DNA from: Streptomyces sp. ATexAB-D23
Lineage (GTDB): Bacteria; Actinomycetota; Actinomycetes; Streptomycetales; Streptomycetaceae
Assembly: GCF_000373645.1 (NCBI RefSeq)
Contig: NZ_KB892001.1
Span: 190,441-254,440 of the forward strand
DNA: 64,000 bases
Reading direction: 5' to 3'
The notes under the pieces were generated by a model. It was not told the origin of the DNA. It ran no database searches and worked only from the letters and a program-made list of their open reading frames with translations. This document shows positions 63,593 to 64,000 of the stretch, piece after piece. A program made the position numbers and the translations under genes. Within the stretch, counting starts at the first letter, position 1, and each line of letters opens with the position of its first letter.

Positions 63593-64000
63593 GGGCAGGG
63601 CCCGCCCGATCCGCGGCCCGGCCGTGTCGGCCGCGCAGGCCCCGCCCGTCCGGCGGACTCCGGCACCGGAAGGGGCACGGACTCCGGCACCGGAAGGGGC
63701 ACGGACGGCGCAGCCGCGCGGTCTGGGCGCCGCGCCCGTCGACGCCGCGCGGGCACCCGACACGACGTACGCCCGCATCCGCGTCGCGCGCCACCACACG
63801 GGTGCGGGTGCCGCGGAGGCATTCGGAGTCGAGGCGTGGTGCGACGGGGTGGACCACTTCCCGTACACCACGGGAAGCGGCCAACTACGACCCCGGGACA
63901 TCGGCCTCGGCCACGCACGCCGGAGTGGCACGCCGCCCTCCGAACTCTTCCGGTCCATTCGGCGCTGGTCGAAGTACCAGCAGGGGCTCACCAGTTGGAT
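63585..64000 (+). CDS. Unknown fourth partner of the second module, 3' truncated
   Basis: ATG 63585 starts inside the vWA gene and the frame stays open to the window end (138 codons). The N-terminus contains two repeats TPAPEGAR. From about residue 65 the sequence gains typical folded-domain character (TTYARIRVARHHTGAGAAEAFGVEAWCDGV; SELFRSIRRWSKYQQGLTSW). I do not recognise the family. Its position makes it the candidate effector of the AAA+/vWA pair. Confidence 0.65.
   Translation, partial: MAEGRARPIRGPAVSAAQAPPVRRTPAPEGARTPAPEGARTAQPRGLGAAPVDAARAPDTTYARIRVARHHTGAGAAEAFGVEAWCDGVDHFPYTTGSGQLRPRDIGLGHARRSGTPPSELFRSIRRWSKYQQGLTSW

Overview
The window is about 72% GC, with strongly GC-biased third codon positions. 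It carries a WhiB protein, a SigB/SigH-type stress sigma factor, a nickel superoxide dismutase, snapalysin and a family 2B encapsulin, so it is chromosomal DNA of a Streptomyces species. From memory, the gene order histidine kinase, wblE, lipid kinase, membrane protein, sigH with its anti-sigma factor, then sodN/sodX, a polar amino acid ABC transporter, malic enzyme and a zinc-type dehydrogenase matches the S. coelicolor stretch around SCO5239-SCO5262, with insertions between these blocks. I could not run an alignment to confirm it. No rRNA, tRNA, CRISPR array or intact insertion sequence was seen.

Layout. 1-6.9 kb: end of a SIS-domain sugar-phosphate protein, a PdtaS-like histidine kinase, wblE, a lipid kinase, and the sigH/anti-sigma pair. 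6.9-12 kb: Na+/H+ antiporter, a PLP-dependent deaminase/desulfhydrase, a peptidoglycan amidase, and a nitric-oxide response unit (flavohaemoglobin plus NsrR, each preceded by a matching NsrR-like operator). 12-15.5 kb: a family 2B encapsulin shell gene followed, after a perfect hairpin, by a polyprenyl diphosphate synthase, a known cargo class. 15.5-26.7 kb: a membrane protein/YtrA-type GntR pair, snapalysin and its LysR regulator around a 24-bp repeat array, a secreted anchored protein, several single enzymes, and a TetR/MFS efflux pair. 26.7-32.6 kb: an oxidoreductase cluster (two aldo-keto reductases, a zinc alcohol dehydrogenase and a frameshifted flavodoxin lipoprotein) divergent from an XRE regulator, then three tiny overlapping genes. 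32.8-46.3 kb: sodN/sodX, a CGNR regulator, an ECF sigma gene with a membrane partner, the ABC transporter, malic enzyme, a dehydrogenase, an HTH/Clp-N pair with twin operators, and a PadR/DUF4097 pair.

46.4-64 kb is the most unusual part: at least twelve genes on one strand that look like one large conflict or signalling system. It begins with a Trypco1 (CU044_2847) protein, a trypsin-like protease with a VMAP-C-like tail, a MoxR AAA+ ATPase and a vWA/TPR protein. Next come a 63-residue FxSxx-type precursor peptide, its radical SAM maturase, an HExxH peptide-modification protein, and a TIR/NB-ARC/TPR (NLR-like) protein. It ends with a second Trypco1 protein, a ChlI-like AAA+ ATPase, a ChlD-like vWA protein with a degenerate MIDAS, and a further partner cut by the window edge. 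Several genes overlap by 1-8 nt, which implies translational coupling. The likely logic is an NLR-like sensor and a protease/chaperone machine controlling a ribosomally made modified peptide. The parts belong to known families, but the combined function is unproven.

Intergenic DNA is rich in perfect hairpins between convergent genes, in palindromic operators next to regulator genes, and in short tandem repeats (14, 18, 24, 30, 33 and 69 bp units).
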